This document shows, one piece after another, positions 7,766-18,011 of a stretch of DNA of 64,000 bases (positions within the stretch are counted from its first letter, which is position 1; every line of letters begins with the position of its first letter). The stretch comes from Pseudomonas sp. DTU_2021_1001937_2_SI_NGA_ILE_001 (GTDB lineage Bacteria; Pseudomonadota; Gammaproteobacteria; Pseudomonadales; Pseudomonadaceae): positions 5,458,501 to 5,522,500 of the forward strand of contig NZ_CP135971.1 of assembly GCF_032463525.1 (NCBI RefSeq). Direction: 5' to 3'. Position numbers and translations under genes: made by a program. The notes under the pieces are model-generated. The model ran no database searches, had not been told where the DNA came from, and saw only the letters and a program-made list of their open reading frames with translations.

Positions 7766-9010
7766 GTGTCGCGTAGACGCGTCGTGGTCACCGGGATGGG
7801 AATGATATCGCCACTGGGCAATGATGTGCCCAGCAGTTGGCAAGGCATTCTGGCAGGGCAGAGTGGCATCGGTCTGATCGAGCACACCGACCTGTCGGCT
7901 TTCACCACTCGTTTCGGTGGTTCCATCAAAGGGTTCGATGTCAGCCCGTACCTGGCGCCCAAGGAGGCGCGGCGGCTCGACCTGTTCATTCAATACGGCC
8001 TGGCGGCCAGTTTCCAGGCGGTGCGCAATGCCGGACTGGAAGTCACCGACGCCAATCGTGAGCGTGTAGGTGTCGCCATGGGGTCGGGCATTGGTGGCCT
8101 GACCAACATCGAGGCCAGCAGCCGTCTGCTGCACGAGCAGGGGCCGGGGCGGATTTCGCCGTTCTTCGTGCCAGGCTCGATCATCAACATGATTTCCGGT
8201 TTCCTGTCCATCCACCTGGGTGCACAGGGGCCTAACTACGCCATTTCCACCGCCTGCACCACCGGTACCCACTGCATCGGCATGGCCGCGCGCAACATCG
8301 CCTATGGCGAGGCCGACGTGATGATCGCCGGTGGCGCCGAGATGGCCGCCTGCGGGCTGGGCATGGGCGGTTTCGGCGCAGCGCGCGCCTTGTCGACCCG
8401 CAATGATGAGCCGGCTCGCGCCAGCCGTCCGTGGGACAAGGACCGTGATGGCTTCGTGCTGTCCGACGGCTCCGGCGCCATGGTCCTGGAAGAACTCGAA
8501 CACGCCAAGGCGCGTGGTGCGACCATCCTCGCCGAACTGGTGGGCTTCGGTATGAGCGGCGACGCCTTCCACATGACTTCGCCGCCGGACAACGGTGCCG
8601 GCGCTGCGCGCTGCATCGTCAATGCGCTGCGTGACGCACGCATCGACCCACAGCAGGTGCAGTACATCAACGCCCATGGCACATCGACCCCGGCCGGTGA
8701 CCTGGCCGAAGCCCAGGCGATCAAGAGCGTGTTCGGCGATCATGCGCTGAAGCTGGCGGTCAGCTCCACCAAGTCGATGACCGGTCACCTGCTGGGTGCC
8801 GCCGGTGCGGTCGAGGCGATCTTCAGCGTGCTGGCCCTGCTCGACCAGGTGGCACCGCCGACCATCAACCTCGACGAACCTGGCGAAGGCTGCGACCTGG
8901 ACTTCGTGCCGCACGAAGCCCGGCAGATGCCGATCGATGTCGTGCTGTCCAACTCCTTCGGGTTTGGCGGCACCAACGGCTCCCTGGTGTTCCGTCGGTT
9001 CAGCGAGTGA
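7766..9010 (+). CDS. fabF: beta-ketoacyl-ACP synthase II
   Basis: Condenses malonyl-ACP with acyl-ACP to extend fatty acids. The 414-residue protein starts at GTG 7766 after an AAGGAGA site. The catalytic Cys164 is in STACTTGTH, with His304 (NAHGTST), Lys336 and His341 (KSMTGHLLG), a full KAS II set. C-terminal [10 protein letters not shown] is conserved. The stop overlaps the pabC start by one base. The acpP terminator upstream means fabF transcription depends on read-through or a local promoter that I cannot pinpoint. Confidence 0.95.
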   Translation: MSRRRVVVTGMGMISPLGNDVPSSWQGILAGQSGIGLIEHTDLSAFTTRFGGSIKGFDVSPYLAPKEARRLDLFIQYGLAASFQAVRNAGLEVTDANRERVGVAMGSGIGGLTNIEASSRLLHEQGPGRISPFFVPGSIINMISGFLSIHLGAQGPNYAISTACTTGTHCIGMAARNIAYGEADVMIAGGAEMAACGLGMGGFGAARALSTRNDEPARASRPWDKDRDGFVLSDGSGAMVLEELEHAKARGATILAELVGFGMSGDAFHMTSPPDNGAGAARCIVNALRDARIDPQQVQYINAHGTSTPAGDLAEAQAIKSVFGDHALKLAVSSTKSMTGHLLGAAGAVEAIFSVLALLDQVAPPTINLDEPGEGCDLDFVPHEARQMPIDVVLSNSFGFGGTNGSLVFRRFSE

Positions 9011-9825
9011 TGCCCGCGTGGGTCGACGGCCTGGCTGCTGACAGCCTAGCCCTGGGTAACCGGGGCCTGGCCTATGGCGACGGGGTATTCGAAACCCTCG
9101 CCGTAAAGGCCGGCGTGCCGTTGCTGTTCGAGCGGCACCTGCAGCGCTTGCAATCCTCCTGCGAGCGCCTGGCCATCGATCTGGACCTGGCGCTGATTCG
9201 CGACGAGATGACCCGTTTTGCTGCACAGGCAGGCGACGGCGTCATGAAGCTGATCATCACCCGCGGCGACAGCCAGCGCGGCTATGCACCGCTGGCCGGC
9301 GCCATGCCCCGGCGCATTCTCCAGATGTCGCCAGCGGCGTCCTATCCGCCCGGCCACGCCCGGGAGGGTATTCAGCTTTTCGAATGCCAGACCCGCCTGG
9401 CCGAGCAACCGCTGCTGGCGGGTATCAAGCACCTCAACCGCCTGGAGCAGGTCATGGCTCGTGCCGAATGGCAGGACCCCGGGTTTGCCGAAGGGCTGAT
9501 GCGCGACATGTCGGGCCGGCCCATCGAAGGGGTGTACAGCAACCTGTTTCTGGTGCGAGATGGCAAACTGCTCAGCGCCGACCTGGCGCGCTGTGGCGTG
9601 GCCGGGGTGATGCGTGCCGAACTGCTCGATCAGGCACGAACCCTGGGGATCGTGGTCGAAATCCGCGACCTGTCGATGTCTGACCTGCAGCAGGCGGACG
9701 AACTCTTCGTATGCAACAGCGTATATGGTGTCTGGCCCGTTCGCGGCTATGCCGGCCTGAACTGGCCGGTAGGGCCGCTCACCCGTACACTGCAGGCTGT
9801 TGCGCACTCACTACTGGGTGGCTGA
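9010..9825 (+). CDS. pabC: aminodeoxychorismate lyase
   Basis: A PLP-dependent fold-type IV enzyme releasing pyruvate from 4-amino-4-deoxychorismate to give p-aminobenzoate for folate synthesis. The 271-residue protein has GNRGLAYGDGVFET near the N-terminus and the PLP lysine Lys140 in AGIKHLNRLEQV. EGVYSNLF and the region ELFVCNSVYGVWPV complete the family pattern. ATG 9010 overlaps the fabF TGA (TGATG); a GTG one codon earlier is possible. It is translationally coupled between fabF and mltG, the usual proteobacterial arrangement. Confidence 0.93.
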   Translation: MPAWVDGLAADSLALGNRGLAYGDGVFETLAVKAGVPLLFERHLQRLQSSCERLAIDLDLALIRDEMTRFAAQAGDGVMKLIITRGDSQRGYAPLAGAMPRRILQMSPAASYPPGHAREGIQLFECQTRLAEQPLLAGIKHLNRLEQVMARAEWQDPGFAEGLMRDMSGRPIEGVYSNLFLVRDGKLLSADLARCGVAGVMRAELLDQARTLGIVVEIRDLSMSDLQQADELFVCNSVYGVWPVRGYAGLNWPVGPLTRTLQAVAHSLLGG

Positions 9826-9828
9826 TTC

Positions 9829-12575
<2,747 letters not shown>

Positions 12576-12608
12576 ACTCAGCCGTGAACTTCATTCCGAG
12601 GAGCTGCA

Positions 12609-12965
12609 ATGAGCCTGCCGATCAACCCCGGCCCGCGTAACGGCATTCTGTCTCTGACCATCAAGGACAAGTCGGTGCTCTATGCCGCCTATATGCCGTT
12701 CATCAAGCATGGCGGCCTGTTCATCCCCACCGGCAAGAGCTACAAGCTGGGCGATGAAGTGTTCATGCTGCTTAACCTGATGGATGAGCCGGAGAAGGTG
12801 CCGGTGGCCGGGCGAGTTATCTGGATCACCCCCAAGGGCGCCCAGGGCAACCGTACCGCAGGCGTCGGCGTGCAGTTCAATGACGGTGACAATACCGCCC
12901 GCAACCTGATCGAAACCCACCTGGCTGGCGCCCTGAAGGCCGACCGTCCCACCCATACGATGTGA
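12609..12965 (+). CDS. pilZ: type IV pilus assembly protein PilZ
   Basis: PilZ-domain protein of 118 residues needed for type IV pilus biogenesis and acting with PilF/FimX. The N-terminal RxxxR motif that binds cyclic di-GMP is absent. The later segment GRVIWITPKG and GVGVQF match the domain. This agrees with canonical PilZ, which does not bind the nucleotide. The start ATG 12609 has a GAGGAGC site. It overlaps the extended upstream reading of tatD. Confidence 0.93.
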   Translation: MSLPINPGPRNGILSLTIKDKSVLYAAYMPFIKHGGLFIPTGKSYKLGDEVFMLLNLMDEPEKVPVAGRVIWITPKGAQGNRTAGVGVQFNDGDNTARNLIETHLAGALKADRPTHTM

Positions 12966-12979
12966 TTGTGCGTTTTCCC

Positions 12980-13774
12980 ATGCTTGTAGATTCCCATTGC
13001 CACCTTGATCGTCTCGACCTGGCCCAGCACCAGGGTTCTCTGGATGCTGCACTGCAGGCCGCGCGCGAGCGCGGTGTCGGCCATTTCCTGTGCATCGGCG
13101 TAAGTGCCGACAACGCCGCAGCCGTAAAAAGCCTGGCCGAGCGCTACGATGATGTCGATTGCTCGGTGGGTATCCACCCGCTGGACCTCAAGCCGGGCGA
13201 AGAGCCAGCCCTGGACTGGCTGCTGCGCGAGCTGGATCACCCTCGCGTGGTGGCGATTGGCGAGACCGGTCTGGATTATCACTACGAGCCCGAGGCCGCC
13301 GAGTTGCAGCAGGCGTCGTTCCGTCTGCACCTGCAGGCCGCTGGCGTGACGGGCAAGCCGGTCATCGTGCACACCCGTGCCGCGCGGGCCGACACCCTGG
13401 CGCTGCTGCGCGAGGCGGCCTTGCCGCAGGCGGGTGTGCTGCACTGTTTCACCGAAGACTGGGAGATGGCCAAGGCCGCCCTGGACCTGGGTTTCTATAT
13501 TTCCCTGTCGGGCATCGTGACTTTCCGCAACGCCGATGCGCTGCGCGACGTTGCGCGCCAGGTGCCGGCCGACCGCCTGTTGGTAGAGACCGACTCGCCG
13601 TATCTGGCGCCGATACCTTACCGTGGCAAGCCCAACCTGCCGCAGTACGTGCGGGAGGTCGCCGAGTTCCTGGCCATGCTGCGCGGCGAATCGTACGAAC
13701 GCTTCGCCGAGCAGACCACGGCCAATTTCGCCCGGCTGTTCCCGCTGGCCCACGTAGGCCTGCCCCAGGCCTGA
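12980..13774 (+). CDS. tatD: TatD family metal-dependent hydrolase
   Basis: A metal-dependent TIM-barrel hydrolase with 3'-5' exonuclease or deoxyribonuclease activity in characterised members. The 264-residue protein begins MLVDSHCHLD (metal ligands His6 and His8). It then shows GETGLDYHYE, PVIVHTRAA, VLHCFTED and ETDSPYLAP, the full metal-site pattern. The frame is open back to a GTG at 12962; ATG 12980 gives the conserved N-terminus. It is the last gene of the fab-pilZ block and is convergent with the sRNA rgsA. Confidence 0.9.
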   Translation: MLVDSHCHLDRLDLAQHQGSLDAALQAARERGVGHFLCIGVSADNAAAVKSLAERYDDVDCSVGIHPLDLKPGEEPALDWLLRELDHPRVVAIGETGLDYHYEPEAAELQQASFRLHLQAAGVTGKPVIVHTRAARADTLALLREAALPQAGVLHCFTEDWEMAKAALDLGFYISLSGIVTFRNADALRDVARQVPADRLLVETDSPYLAPIPYRGKPNLPQYVREVAEFLAMLRGESYERFAEQTTANFARLFPLAHVGLPQA

Positions 13775-13783
13775 ATCGCGGGC

Positions 13784-13902
13784 AAAAAGAAACCCGGGTT
13801 CTGGGGGGTGAATCCGGGCCAAGACCATTAGGAGTAAAAACAAAGGCGCGCCATCCATGACTGCCCTTATTGGCGCAGCACTTGGGGGGAGTGCGTGCCA
13901 AC
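13784..13902 (-). ncRNA. rgsA: small regulatory RNA RgsA (P16)
   Basis: In P. aeruginosa the RpoS-dependent sRNA RgsA lies between the tatD homologue and the next gene. Here the same gap has, on the - strand, a sigma-S-like GCAATACTT (13916-13908), a predicted start near 13902, and a terminator. The terminator stem is CCCGGATTC / GAACCCGGG (13818-13810 and 13801-13793, one mismatch) followed by TTTCTTTTT. The product is about 120 nt, matching the known size. A single-stranded ACTCCTAATGG segment is an anti-Shine-Dalgarno-like seed, complementary to the acpP leader. Identification is by synteny and features, not by alignment. Confidence 0.8.
13793..13818 (-). terminator. intrinsic terminator of rgsA
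   Basis: On the - strand a 9-bp stem with one A-C mismatch closes an ACCCCCCA loop and is followed by a T-rich tract (13792-13784). On the + strand there is no T-run, so it belongs to the leftward transcript. Confidence 0.75.
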
Positions 13903-13907
13903 ACTTC

Positions 13908-13916
13908 AAGTATTGC
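13908..13916 (-). promoter_or_regulatory. sigma-S-type -10 of rgsA
   Basis: GCAATACTT matches the RpoS consensus KCYATACTT at 8 of 9 positions. No clear -35 is seen, which is acceptable for sigma-S. Confidence 0.6.
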
Positions 13917-14063
13917 CGAGGATGGTCAGTCGTCCAGTCGCTGTTGGTTATTTTTTAAACAGTTTTGGAATACTAAAACGAACAGTCAGTGCTCGATGAA
14001 AGCATGCCCGTCTGGGCGGCTACGAGCGCTTCGCGATCCTGCAGGTCGTCAAGAGGGTGTGGC

Positions 14064-14717
14064 ATGGAGTTTTCCAACGGTTTTCTATTGAGCCTTTCGT
14101 TATGCCTGGACATCGGTCTGGCCAACATCGCGATGATGACCCTGGCCATGCAGCGCGGTTTTTCCAAGGGCTTGTGGCTGGGTGTCGGCACCTGCTTCGG
14201 CGACCTGGCCTATGCGCTGTTGGCCATGACCGGCATGGCGGTGCTGCTGCAGTACGAGACGGTGCGCTATGTACTGTGGCTGGGGGGTACTGCGGTGCTC
14301 ACCTGGTTCTGCATCAAGATGATTCTCAGTGCCCTGTCGGCCACGCCGGCCTTGCAGGTTCAGGAGCAACGAAGCGCCGACAGCAATCGCAGCCTGTTCC
14401 TGCGCGGGGTATTCCTGGCGATGTCGTCGCCGACCGCGATTCTGTGGTTCGCGGCAGTCGGTGGCGCGATCATCGCTCGACAGGGCGCCGACCTGGCTGG
14501 CGCCTCGGCCTTCCTGAGCGGCTTTTTCGTTGCCGGGCTGGTCTGGTCCGTCGGCCTGTGCGCCGTGGCCCACCAGGGTGGTCGCCTGCTGGGTGAGCGG
14601 ATGCTGAAGTGGTCCTATGTCGCTTCGGCTGCGATCTTTGCCTACTTCGCCCTCTACGTGGTGGTTAGCGGCTACCAGGAGTTCATCCTGGCGCCGACGC
14701 CGTCTTTCGAGCACTGA
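14064..14717 (+). CDS. LysE family amino-acid exporter
   Basis: A polytopic inner-membrane protein of 217 residues, LysE/RhtB superfamily, exporting amino acids or related metabolites. Hydrophobic segments lie at about 6-27, 37-62, 68-86, 112-137, 145-170 and 183-205, giving the usual six. The G-x3-G-x8-GD pattern near residue 40 (GVGTCFGDLAYAL) is typical. The frame is open from 13989, but ATG 14064, with an AAGAGGG stretch before it, gives the family N-terminus. The substrate is unknown. Confidence 0.85.
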   Translation: MEFSNGFLLSLSLCLDIGLANIAMMTLAMQRGFSKGLWLGVGTCFGDLAYALLAMTGMAVLLQYETVRYVLWLGGTAVLTWFCIKMILSALSATPALQVQEQRSADSNRSLFLRGVFLAMSSPTAILWFAAVGGAIIARQGADLAGASAFLSGFFVAGLVWSVGLCAVAHQGGRLLGERMLKWSYVASAAIFAYFALYVVVSGYQEFILAPTPSFEH

Positions 14718-14881
14718 TCGCGTGTGGGTTGCCTGCGCCGGCGGCGGGCGCTAGCCTTGCCGGGCGTGGGCGAAGCCAGGGCTGGCGTCGCCAAATGACT
14801 GGAAAAGGATGTTTCGTGCATTTTTGTATCAGTTAGGCATAATGTGTCGCTTCGATCCAGGCCCTTGCAGATCCTCTCACC

Positions 14882-15544
14882 ATGCAAAAAGAACCTCGAA
14901 AGGTCCGTGAATTTCGCCGTCGTGAACAGGAAATTCTCGATACTGCGCTGAAACTGTTCCTGGAACAGGGTGAAGACAGCGTCACTGTCGAGATGATCGC
15001 GGATGCCGTTGGCATCGGCAAAGGGACCATCTACAAACACTTCAAGTCCAAGGCCGAGATCTATCTGCGGCTGATGCTCGATTACGAGCGCGACCTGAAC
15101 GAGCTGCTGCACTCGGCCGATGTCGACAAGGACAAGGAGGCCCTGTCGCGCGCCTACTTCGAATTTCGCATGCGCGACCCACAGCGCTACCGGCTGTTCG
15201 ACCGCCTGGAAGAAAAGGTGGTCAAGGGCAGCCAGGTGCCGGAGATGGTCGAGGAGCTGCACCGCATCCGCGCGTCGAATTTCGAACACCTGACCCTGCT
15301 GATCAAGGGGCGTATCAACGAAGGCAAGCTCGAAGACGTGCCGCCTTATTTCCATTACTGCGCGGCCTGGGCCTTGGTGCATGGCGCGGTGGCGCTGTAT
15401 CACTCGCCGTTCTGGAGCAACGTGCTGGAAGACCAGGAAGGCTTCTTTCACTTCCTGATGGACATCGGTGTGCGCATGGGCAACAAGCGCAAGCGCGACA
15501 GCGACGTTTCCGGCGAATCCAGGCGCGACCCGGTTGCCGAGTAA
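14882..15544 (+). CDS. TetR family transcriptional regulator
   Basis: A 220-residue repressor-type protein. An N-terminal helix-turn-helix of TetR type spans about residues 10-58, with the ILDTALKLFLEQG, MIADAVGIGKGTIYKHFKSK and LYLRLML-like segments. The C-terminal ligand-binding domain is highly helical. It corresponds by context to PA2957 of P. aeruginosa, near pilZ-tatD, a regulator of unknown ligand. It could act on itself or on the lipoprotein gene downstream. Confidence 0.88.
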   Translation: MQKEPRKVREFRRREQEILDTALKLFLEQGEDSVTVEMIADAVGIGKGTIYKHFKSKAEIYLRLMLDYERDLNELLHSADVDKDKEALSRAYFEFRMRDPQRYRLFDRLEEKVVKGSQVPEMVEELHRIRASNFEHLTLLIKGRINEGKLEDVPPYFHYCAAWALVHGAVALYHSPFWSNVLEDQEGFFHFLMDIGVRMGNKRKRDSDVSGESRRDPVAE

Positions 15545-15650
15545 GGCTTTCGCCGTCGTCTGAAGCCATCCTTGTGAAAAATGGCGCGGAAGCTGCATCC
15601 GACGGCCATTCGCCGGTTTTTCGTCACCGGCTCACGGGAGGAAGAGGGTA

Positions 15651-16256
15651 ATGATGCGTAGCCTGGTTATGCTACTGGCGTTCGTCGCGCTGAGTGGCTG
15701 CATGAAAGTCAGCGACATGGGGGAGGGCGTGCGCGAGCAGTTCAGCGACGCGGGTCTGCTGGACCACAGTGAAACCCGACGCACCGCCAACTTCCGCCTG
15801 CAGCCCGACTCGTTCATCTATATCGCCCAAGGTGCGTTCGTGCCGCCCGGCAAGGCCTACCCGCGTCCGAACGTGGTGGCTGAAGAGGCGTTCAACAACT
15901 TCGTCGAGTTCTTTCCGCTGGTCCGCCGCGCCCGTGCTCCGGCGGGCCTCGACGAAGCGCTCACCGAGGCGCGCAGCGCCGGCGCCCATTACCTGCTGTA
16001 CACCCGTTTCGCCCGCGCCGACGACCGGATCGGCACCTGGGACCAGTGGGCTGACGAAGAGGCGCTGGACCGCTTCGGCATCGACAGCGGTGTCATTCAG
16101 ATGATGCTGATCGAGACCAGTACCCGCTACCTGATCGACAGTGCGCGGATTCGCAGTCGTGGCGGTTTGCTGACGCTGTACGACACCCGTCCCGAAGATT
16201 TGCTTGGCCCGCCCATGGAGCAATATGCTCGCAGCCTGATGGGTTTTTCACGCTAA
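15651..16256 (+). CDS. DUF4823 lipoprotein
   Basis: A 201-residue predicted lipoprotein. The signal peptide ends in the lipobox LSGC with Cys17. The residue after Cys is Met-Lys, not Asp, so it is probably sorted to the outer membrane. The mature domain resembles DUF4823, a family known mainly from Pseudomonas and without assigned function. An ATG-ATG start follows GGGAGGAAGAGG. It lies 9 bp from the DUF1285 gene, so the two are likely co-expressed. Confidence 0.8.
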   Translation: MMRSLVMLLAFVALSGCMKVSDMGEGVREQFSDAGLLDHSETRRTANFRLQPDSFIYIAQGAFVPPGKAYPRPNVVAEEAFNNFVEFFPLVRRARAPAGLDEALTEARSAGAHYLLYTRFARADDRIGTWDQWADEEALDRFGIDSGVIQMMLIETSTRYLIDSARIRSRGGLLTLYDTRPEDLLGPPMEQYARSLMGFSR

Positions 16257-16265
16257 GGGTCGAGG

Positions 16266-16826
16266 ATGAGTGACGCCGACAAGACTTCCGAGCTGCTGGC
16301 ACAGCTTCCCAAGGGCCGGGGGCCGGCGCCGGTGCACCTGTGGAACCCGGCATTCTGCGGTGATATCGACATGCGCATCGCCCGCGACGGGACCTGGTAC
16401 TACCTGGGCACCCCGATCGGGCGCAAGGCCATGGTGAAACTGTTTTCCAATATCCTGCGCCGCGATGGGGATGACTGGTTCCTGGTCACGCCGGTCGAGA
16501 AGGTCGGCATCCGCGTCGACGACGCGCCGTTCGTGGCAATCTCCATGCAGGTGCAGGGCGCGGGCGAAAGCCAGGTGCTGCGCCTGACTACCCAGGTCGA
16601 CGACGAATTCGACCTGGGGCCCGAGCACCCGCTACGCGTACACAGCGACCCGCATACTGGCGAGCCTTCTCCCTACGTGCGGGTGCGCAGCAATCTGGAT
16701 GCGCTGATTCATCGCAATGTGTTCTATCAGCTGGTCGATCTGGCCGTGCCGCGCGAACTCGATGGGCAGCGCTGGCTGGGTGTGTGGAGCGCTGGCGAAT
16801 TCTTCCCCATCGGCCTGGAGCCTTGA
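16266..16826 (+). CDS. DUF1285 protein
   Basis: A 186-residue soluble protein of the DUF1285 family, with the conserved CGDIDMRIARDGTWYYLGTPI segment's core pieces (DIDMRI, WYYLG) and YVRVRSNLDALI later. Structures of relatives show a two-domain beta fold of unknown role. No catalytic motif is evident. It is coupled to the DUF4823 gene. Confidence 0.85.
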   Translation: MSDADKTSELLAQLPKGRGPAPVHLWNPAFCGDIDMRIARDGTWYYLGTPIGRKAMVKLFSNILRRDGDDWFLVTPVEKVGIRVDDAPFVAISMQVQGAGESQVLRLTTQVDDEFDLGPEHPLRVHSDPHTGEPSPYVRVRSNLDALIHRNVFYQLVDLAVPRELDGQRWLGVWSAGEFFPIGLEP

Positions 16827-16912
16827 GCCAGACGCATCGCGCTGTCGATTGCCTGGCGTTCATGGCGCGGGTAAAGTGCCGCTCCCCCCGTTTTCCCGCC
16901 TGAGGTCTACCC

Positions 16913-17923
16913 ATGAGCCAGCCCTTTGCTATTGCCGTGATCGGAGCCACTGGCACGGTCGGCGAAACCCTTGTCCAGATTCTCGAAGAGCGCGATTTTC
17001 CCCTCACTGAATTGCACCTGCTGGCCAGTGCCGAGTCTGCTGGCAGTTCGGTAGCGTTCAAGGGCCGGAACCTGCGTGTACGAGAGGTCGATGCGTTCGA
17101 TTTTTCCAAAGTGGGCCTGGCGTTCTTCGCTGCTGGCCCGGCGGTGAGTCGCAGCTTCGCATTGCGCGCCGTCAAGGCGGGTTGCTCGGTGATCGACCTG
17201 ACCGGCACCTTCGACCAGCAAGAGGCGCCGCTGGTGGTGCCGGAAATCGACGCGCAAGGGCTGGCTGGCGCAAACGGTCCGCTGCTGTTGTCCACCCCCG
17301 GGCCGAGTGCCACGGCGGTAGCGCTGGCGCTGGCGCCGCTGCGCGAGCTGCTGACCCTGCAACGGGTCGATGTCACCGGCTGCATGGCGGTGTCCACCCT
17401 GGGCCGCGAGGGTGTCAGCGAACTGGCGCGGCAGACCGCCGAACTGCTCAACATGCGCCCGCTCGAGCCGCGTTTCTATGATCGTCAGGTGGCCTTCAAC
17501 CTGCTGGCTCAGGTCGGCACACCGGACCAGGAGGGACATGCTGCCGTGGAGCGGCGTCTGGTGCGCGAGTTGCGCGAATTGCTCGGGCTGCCTTTACTCA
17601 AGGTCTCGGCCAGTTGCATCCAGGTGCCGGTGTTCTTCGGCGACAGTTTCACTGTTTCGCTGCAGAGTGCTGAAGCCATTGATCTGCAGCAGGTTCGCGA
17701 TTGCCTGGAAGCCGCGACCGGCCTGGAGCTGGTGGAAGAGGGCGACTACCCGACTCCGGTCGGTGACGCGGTGGGTCAGGACGTGGTTTACGTGGGGCGT
17801 GTGCGCGGCGGTATCGACGATCCTCACCAGCTCAGCCTCTGGCTGACGGCGGACAACGTGCGCAAAGGTGCCGCGCTGAATGCAGTGCAGGTGGCGGAAT
17901 TGTTGATAAAAGGCCATGTGTAA
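16913..17923 (+). CDS. aspartate-semialdehyde dehydrogenase-like protein lacking catalytic residues
   Basis: A 336-residue homologue of aspartate-semialdehyde dehydrogenase, Usg type. The NADP-binding motif GATGTVG (residues 11-17) is intact. The catalytic cysteine motif (N-C-T/S) is replaced by PGPSA, so Cys becomes Pro. The substrate Arg and catalytic His of the R-x-P-V-x4-H-S block become Gln and Asp (SCIQVPVFFGDS). It is therefore probably not an active dehydrogenase. E. coli Usg lies near truA, and here the gene sits upstream of fimV-truA. Its role is unknown; it may act in regulation or as a scaffold. Confidence 0.85.
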   Translation: MSQPFAIAVIGATGTVGETLVQILEERDFPLTELHLLASAESAGSSVAFKGRNLRVREVDAFDFSKVGLAFFAAGPAVSRSFALRAVKAGCSVIDLTGTFDQQEAPLVVPEIDAQGLAGANGPLLLSTPGPSATAVALALAPLRELLTLQRVDVTGCMAVSTLGREGVSELARQTAELLNMRPLEPRFYDRQVAFNLLAQVGTPDQEGHAAVERRLVRELRELLGLPLLKVSASCIQVPVFFGDSFTVSLQSAEAIDLQQVRDCLEAATGLELVEEGDYPTPVGDAVGQDVVYVGRVRGGIDDPHQLSLWLTADNVRKGAALNAVQVAELLIKGHV

Positions 17924-18011
17924 AAGATACTTGGCAGCGATTTGTCAAAATGATTCTAGCGGCAACACGCCTTACTCCGGGTTCGGAGAGTCTTCAAACA
18001 AGGGATGGGCT

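Noticed and set aside
7412..9226. 604-codon - strand ORF opposite acpP/fabF
   Set aside because: It crosses two certain genes and a terminator, with no domain or start signal.
17916..18011. Upstream extension of fimV by 32 codons
   Set aside because: The extension would bury the signal peptide; ATG 18012 begins a normal one.
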